This document shows, piece after piece, positions 60,401-64,000 of a DNA stretch of 64,000 bases. The stretch covers positions 6,258,283-6,322,282 of the forward strand of contig NC_033633.1 in assembly GCF_001540865.1 (NCBI RefSeq), read 5' to 3'. Origin of the DNA: Ananas comosus. Taxonomy: Eukaryota; Streptophyta; Magnoliopsida; Poales; Bromeliaceae. The translations under genes were made by a program, and so were the position numbers. Numbering within the stretch: the stretch's first letter is position 1; each line of letters opens with the position of its first letter. The notes beneath the pieces were generated by a model. That model made no database searches and was not told the origin of the DNA. It saw only the letters and a list, made by a program, of their open reading frames with translations.

Positions 60401-63400
60401 GCTGACATCGTTGAAAGAAAATGAAAGAACATTTGTCTTTGTTACAACTTAATTTTCTATATAAATCTTTTCCCCTGGATGACCACCTTATCACCCAGGC
60501 AGTCCATATTTAACAACTAGGTTTTATAAAATTAGCATTCACTAAAAGCTCAAAGTAATCTAAATAACTAAATGCAACGAACTAGTCCATGCCTTAGTAA
60601 TATATGGCAATCACTCCTTCCCAACCAGTAATGATATAATAATGCAAAGAACTAGTCAATTCCTTAGTAATATATGGCAATCACTCCTACCCAAACAGTT
60701 ATGATATAACAATGCAAACCAAAAATAGAATATATAAGACGAGCAAGATACATAAGACATGCGGACCATAGTTAGTTAATTCGGATACGGTAAAAGTTCA
60801 TTACGGATAAAATACGAATAAAATTCGTATCTTAATTTTTAAATTCGTTGAAAAATACGGTTTAAAAATCGGATTCGTCAATAATTCGTGTACGCGATTT
60901 ATATGAGAATTTTATGTTTATCATTAAAAAATTCAGAATAAAAATTCGTCTATTAAATTAAAATTTTTCTTTAGATTTATACTATTATCATAAATAATTA
61001 TAATTTTTATAAATATAAAAATAAATTAATATAGAATAATATATATAAATATAGTCACACACAAAGGGGGGAGAGAGTGAGAGGTCCACCGTGGATCTCT
61101 CACTCCTGCACGGTCCACGAGGCTGAGTGCAGCCTCGTGGACCCCGCCATTTCCCAACCCCCTACACTGCGATTTCTTCTTCCTCGTTCCGCCTCTTTTC
61201 TTCCTCACTTCTCTTTTCTTCTTTGCTTTGCTTCCTCTCCATGTTTTCTTTGAAATCGAACAGGCAAGATTGCTCCACTGCTCACGAGAAGGTGCACGGA
61301 CTTGCGGAGTAGTGGTCGCGCGACGCCAGTTCGAGAAATTTCACCTTTCTGCAGCCTCCCAATCCATTTTTTTTTTCGAAAAAATTCATGTTTCTAGGGC
61401 TGCTTAATCCGAATTTTTCGGAATATATTTCGGCGAAACCGTTTTAATCGCAAATACTCTGAGCAAGGGAAAAAAACGCATTTTATTCTGAATTTTTGAA
61501 AAAAGTTCGTAAACTGAGCGTTTTATACGGTTTGCGTTTTTTTGTGAATAATTCGCGAATTAACTAACAGAGATGTGGACCATGATAGATTAAGTGAACT
61601 ACAATGCATATTAATTAGTCTTGTTATATAGAAAGTGATTATTAGAAGTGAAATCTAATAGAAAAAGAAATGGTAATAAAAATTTATGCTGGTCATGACT
61701 CACCAAACAACTATCTAGATGAATGTTGATTCCGTCAATAGACAATGAAAAAGTAATTTTGAAGCGTGAGATTCATGAGATTCCTTCTCATGTAAAACCA
61801 AATAGTACATAGGTATCTAAAATTTAAGATCAACTATGACGACTTCATTATGTCATTTATGTGTTAATCAGAAATGAGACTGTGGTTGGATCAGTGTGTA
61901 CCATCCAATAGCAAAACTAGCAAATCTAAGCAAAGGAATGGCCAAAGCAGAGAAGTATTATTATCCTAGAAGTCAAGTAAGATAAAATAAGCCAAGGCAG
62001 AAGATTGTGAATTACAAAGGTACAAAAAAAGCATAAGGGTAATCAGCTCCTAATATTGCACAAGAATAAACTAGCAACATCCTCATTACTCAAATACCAA
62101 AATATACTTCAGCAAAAGCAGGTGGGTTGATAAAACAATGTAACCTACTGATATTACTAACACAGCAATCAAATGTAAAGTGACCATTCTAAATAAAACA
62201 ATGTAGTGCTATTCTGAAAAATTAGGGGGAAAAGAAAATCTAATAACCCTAGAGAATGTCGTCACAAGTAACTGTTAAACTTATGGGAAGTAGACATAAT
62301 ATCTCAAAATGAAACTGATAGTCGAAAGGCTGCCTTCGTGAGCTAGCGACTATAACACAGCAAGATAATACAGAACCACCTAAAGAGGTGCTAGAGGACC
62401 AACTAAAGCTGTCCAAAATATTCGATATACCATACCTGATCCGGACCCTACCCGGACCCTATTCGGACCCGAACCGGACCGATAAAAAATGGATAATATA
62501 CGGGTAAAAAAAATTACCCATTAAAGTTTCGGGTATGGATCCGGATATTTTATACCCATACCCGATTTGGACTCGACCCGAACCCAACTTTTAAATGGCT
62601 AGGGTCCAGAATAGTTTTCAAATCCGGACCCAGACCCGAACCCGATGAAATATCCAATAGTAAAGATTTGAACTTTTGAAGTTGAGAGATCAATTTTAAT
62701 AGGACTTATAGTTGAGGGGTCTCTAAGTATTTTCATCCTAGTGAAACACTGACTGAAACCTTAACCGCTCTTTTACTCTCTTCTTTTTTCTAATTTTTTT
62801 TTACTCTTTGTTTTTTACTCTATTTTTTTTGTTTCATTTCAGCCTAAGAGTTTTTTATAAAACAATATTTCCATCGTCGTCATCATCAGCAATATTAATC
62901 CTCTACAGGCGTGGCACAACTGAGTTTTTCTCAAATCCCTTCTCCAATCATAGTCGACAACCTAGTTTTTTTTAATGAATATTCTATTTAGTAAATTTCC
63001 TGATTCCTCTTTATTTTTTTCCCTTTCTTTTGAATGTTAGTATATAATATTAGAAATTACTACAACTTATATTCTCTTTATCTATAATATGGTATCATAA
63101 TTTTCTTATTTTTGAGTGTTTACATATGAAATTGTTTTGAATTTTAGGTTTTTAATCAGTCAGAAACAAACTCTGCCCAAACAATTTAATAGTCTACAAA
63201 AAAAATATATGTATACGGGTATCCGTACTCGATTTAGACCCAAGCTGTACCCGGTCTTGAACAGGTAGTATACGGATAGTCACTATCCAGACCTGCTCAA
63301 ATAGACCCGATGGGTATGTTAGTAACTTAAGTACCCAGACCCGAACCTAACCTAAAGTTAAATAGGTAGGTTATATTTGTTTTGTCTAACCATTTCTTTT

Positions 63401-63764
63401 TATGATACGAGTACAGTCTATCGACTACCCAGACCCAACCGGGTACACGGACACCTTTAAGGCCAACAGATACGGCATGAAGGCAGTACTAAGCAATAAA
63501 TAGGGAGATTAAAATGAATCATACCGTATTAAATATAAATGCCATCCGACCAGGAAGAAACATTTCATTCGCCTTGATTACGCTTTGTGGCTTTATGATC
63601 CATTGATACACCGACTACAACAAAGAAAAAGAAGGCCTCAAGTAATTACCATATTTGAAAGAAATTCTAAGAGAAACATACTAAATAATGTCTTATTAAC
63701 AGAAAGTCAACTTACCTTTGCTGTTGCAGTACGGAATGAAACATCTTGATCTTCTTTTGTTGCT
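48406..63764 (-). CDS. SMU2: SMU2, RED/IK-family spliceosome protein (C-terminal 445 residues)
   Basis: Plant homologue of RED/IK, a B-complex spliceosome protein that pairs with SMU1 and affects splice-site choice in the nucleus. Exons, in order of transcription: 63764-63716, 63614-63525, 54686-54621, 54538-54415, 50839-50487, 50160-49777, 48678-48406 (stop TAA). All introns have GT-AG ends and all phases join, giving one open frame. Recognised blocks include KEDQDVSFRTATAK, SVYQWIIKPQS, DIPTTIHRSKADCP, SVLDRIAKIMSYLRLGSSGK, DDIFVGDGIDYSIP, SQSPISEDMEESPRNRE, GLGSVFKRDDQRLQQLR and WDFETEEEWAAYNEQKEAMP. Lys-rich and proline-rich stretches lie mid-protein and a Lys/Arg tail at the end. About 135 N-terminal residues lie beyond 64000. 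No damage is seen, so it is probably active. Confidence 0.95.
51388..51424. repeat. GA microsatellite
   Basis: About 18 GA units following an ACGCGCGTGC stretch, in an SMU2 intron. A shorter GA run lies at 52678-52700. Confidence 0.95.
51793..53314. mobile_element. hAT-like non-autonomous element with 8-bp target duplication CATCAGTC
   Basis: CATCAGTC occurs at 51785-51792 and 53315-53322. The ends are CTATGTTTCACGGATAC and, inverted, CTATGATGCACAGATAC. An 8-bp duplication and short inverted ends are typical of hAT transposons. Both subterminal regions are packed with GATACG/CGTATC words (at least eight on the left, more on the right, 53075-53280), like the binding-site arrays of hAT transposases. 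The middle has a GA/CT-rich GC-rich insert with a 25-bp repeat (52828-52900). No transposase frame. Confidence 0.85.
52828..52900. repeat. 25-bp tandem repeat, about three copies
   Basis: Units at 52851-52875 and 52876-52900 are identical (CGCTGCTCGCTGCGAGGAAG then ACCAC). A partial copy precedes them at 52828-52850. It lies inside the hAT-like element. Confidence 0.9.
53376..53540. repeat. Tandem repeat of about 34 bp, about five copies
   Basis: Units of the type CTCTTCTAAGGCCTTTCATC + TCATATACAAGC recur with small changes just right of the hAT-like element. Confidence 0.85.
53645..54399. mobile_element. Mutator-like element (Pack-MULE candidate), 9-bp target duplication TATAAAATT
   Basis: TATAAAATT flanks both sides (53636-53644, 54400-54408). 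Terminal inverted repeats of about 120 bp (GGGCTAATTTCATATAGG versus, inverted, GGGTTAATTGCATACAGG) fit a Mutator-like element. The inside (53830-54190) is GC-rich to GAAGAA-rich and looks like captured exon sequence (minus-strand frame at 54059-53826), but I cannot name the source gene. No transposase. It is oriented across the SMU2 splice donor region at 54414. Confidence 0.88.
55416..57831 (+). mobile_element. Solo Gypsy G1 LTR with target duplication AGTTC
   Basis: The insert is 2416 bp, from TGTAAGATATT to GCGGGGCGTGACA. AGTTC lies at 55411-55415 and 57832-57836, and removing it restores the Cassandra 5S segment. Palindrome pairs are centred at 55627.5/55647.5, 55710.5/55731.5 and 55793.5/55814.5. 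TATAAAA follows at 55896-55902, then a CT-rich leader, a donor-like GTAAGC at 56088 and the acceptor block (57370-57418). It lies in the SMU2 intron, antisense to the gene. Confidence 0.93.
55622..55902 (+). promoter_or_regulatory. LTR promoter: three palindrome pairs and a consensus TATA box
   Basis: Pair spacings are 20, 21 and 21 bp. The TATA box TTATAAAAGG (55895-55904) lies about 80 bp after the last site. CTCGGGTTT modules (55679-55688 and 55762-55771) separate the pairs. This is the cleanest example of the layout. It could start antisense transcripts within SMU2. Confidence 0.75.
58389..58960. mobile_element. hAT-type MITE
   Basis: The ends TAGAGCTGTCAATG and, inverted, TAGGGCTGTCAATG are classic plant hAT MITE termini. 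The flanks CTTCGACG (58381-58388) and CTTAGACA (58961-58968) match at 6 of 8 positions. CTCG/CGAG-containing words are dense near both ends. There is no coding frame. Confidence 0.85.
60215..60244. repeat. GT microsatellite running into a 12-N gap
   Basis: Nine GT units are followed by N at 60233-60244. The gap probably marks an unresolved repeat length. Confidence 0.95.
60571..60718. repeat. 70-bp tandem duplication
   Basis: AATGCAACGAACTAGTCCAT at 60571 recurs, changed at three positions, at 60641; a third copy starts at 60711 (AATGCAAACC) and stops. TTAGTAATATATGGCAATC is shared by the first two. Confidence 0.9.
60770..61576. mobile_element. TIR element with captured GC-rich centre and two hairpins
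   Basis: Left AGTTAGTTAATTCG and right (inverted) TGTTAGTTAATTCG are terminal repeats. GGACCAT lies outside both (60763-60769, 61577-61583), a likely 7-8-bp target duplication. ATTCG/CGAAT words crowd both ends. The centre (61070-61320) is GC-rich with two strong hairpins and a CT-rich exon-like stretch. A hAT relationship is likely, without proof. Confidence 0.65.
61075..61143. repeat. Two adjacent perfect hairpins
   Basis: Hairpin 1: GAGTGAGAG...CTCTCACTC (61075-61083/61097-61105), stem extendable inward by a GTCCAC/GTGGAT arm. Hairpin 2: a 14-bp stem with 4-base loop (61112-61125/61130-61143), containing GGTCCACGAGGC. Both share GGTCCAC. A small-RNA precursor is possible, but a TE-internal fold-back is as likely. 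Confidence 0.7.
62404..63459. mobile_element. hAT-like element with CGGACCC/CCCGAAC arrays
   Basis: The ends TAAAGCTGTCC and, inverted, TAAAGGTGTCC match at all but one base. The flanks GGACCAAC (62396-62403) and AGGCCAAC (63460-63467) match at 6 of 8 bases. The first 200 bp and last 260 bp are packed with CCGGACCC, ACCCGAAC and GGGTAC/GTACCC words. The AT-rich middle has no frame. The right end lies 65 bp from an SMU2 exon. Confidence 0.75.
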
Positions 63765-64000
63765 CTGTAGATAATCAATGAAATCATTGTCAACAGTCAT
63801 ATAACAATAGTAGAAAAGGTAAAATAATGGCCATACAGCATGAACATATCATTGCATAAAAGCAATAGTATCTGATTCAAACGAAGATACGATTATTCTC
63901 TAGTAGTTTTGCAGTAGTTTAAATTCCACCCAAGTACTTAAAATAAACAAATAACATAACAACTATAGTTTTCATCTAATTTTAATTTTTTTTTCCGGAA
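63765..64000 (-). other. SMU2 intron leading to exons outside the window
   Basis: The acceptor TATCTACAG lies at 63773-63765 on the minus strand. No further exon can be recognised before the edge, so the N-terminal coding part is upstream of 64000. Confidence 0.8.

Larger units (their letters stand above)
54687..63524 (-). other. SMU2 intron, 8.8 kb, built largely of transposable elements
   Basis: It joins the exons ending at 63525 and starting at 54686. It contains a Cassandra element split by a solo Gypsy LTR (54888-57869), a hAT MITE (58389-58960), a GT microsatellite with a gap (60215-60244), a 70-bp tandem duplication (60571-60718), a TIR element with two hairpins (60770-61576) and a hAT-like element (62404-63459). 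The stretches 57870-58380, 58969-60212 and 61584-62395 show no recognisable feature. Confidence 0.9.

Overview
The window is plant nuclear DNA: one host gene in the right-hand third and, to its left, about 47 kb of nested transposable elements (TEs). Spliceosomal introns, Del/Tekay-type Gypsy and SIRE-type Copia elements, Cassandra elements carrying 5S rRNA sequence, a plant-type LINE and a plant SMU2 gene all point to an angiosperm. A monocot (perhaps pineapple-like) is my guess, not something the sequence proves.

Layout. 1-2544 is a perfect palindrome: two arms of a decayed Gypsy integrase around a TA-rich core. The right arm runs into a Gypsy 3' LTR (2926-5410), which sits in the 3' LTR of a decayed Copia element (5411-7110). 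More Copia and Gypsy LTR pieces follow (7096-10481). Next is a Copia element (10482-19905, minus strand) with gag and an extra 476-aa ORF but no pol. A 2.4-kb solo Gypsy LTR with target duplication CCAAG interrupts its 5' LTR. A second LTR type, called G2 here, covers 19906-32060. It is split by a 10.2-kb LTR-internal-LTR-internal-LTR Gypsy array (21588-31770, target duplication CATGC). About 4.7 kb of that array looks like unpolished long-read sequence. Then come a LINE 3' end (32061-33352), a degenerate transposon-associated gene and a 90-bp minisatellite (33441-35170), further G2 and Cassandra pieces with a nested solo LTR (35735-42407, target duplication GTAGC), and a TE carrying a plant mobile domain (PMD) gene between two arrays of seven palindromes each (43365-47150).

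The host gene is SMU2 (RED/IK family splicing factor), minus strand. Seven coding exons between 48406 and 63764 give the C-terminal 445 residues; the N-terminus lies beyond position 64000. Two of its introns (3.6 and 8.8 kb) hold at least six TEs, several with clear target duplications. They include a Mutator-like element inserted a few bases past a 5' splice site and a Cassandra element split by another solo Gypsy LTR.

The most unusual signal is cis-regulatory. Unrelated Gypsy and Copia LTRs, and a promoter-like site inside the Copia element, carry CCGG-centred palindromes (mostly TGTACCGGTACA) in pairs whose centres are 19-23 bp apart, most often 20. Where a TATA box can be seen they lie just upstream of it. 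Other LTRs have a different palindrome (GGTCCGGACC or GGACCGGTCC) at the same spacing.
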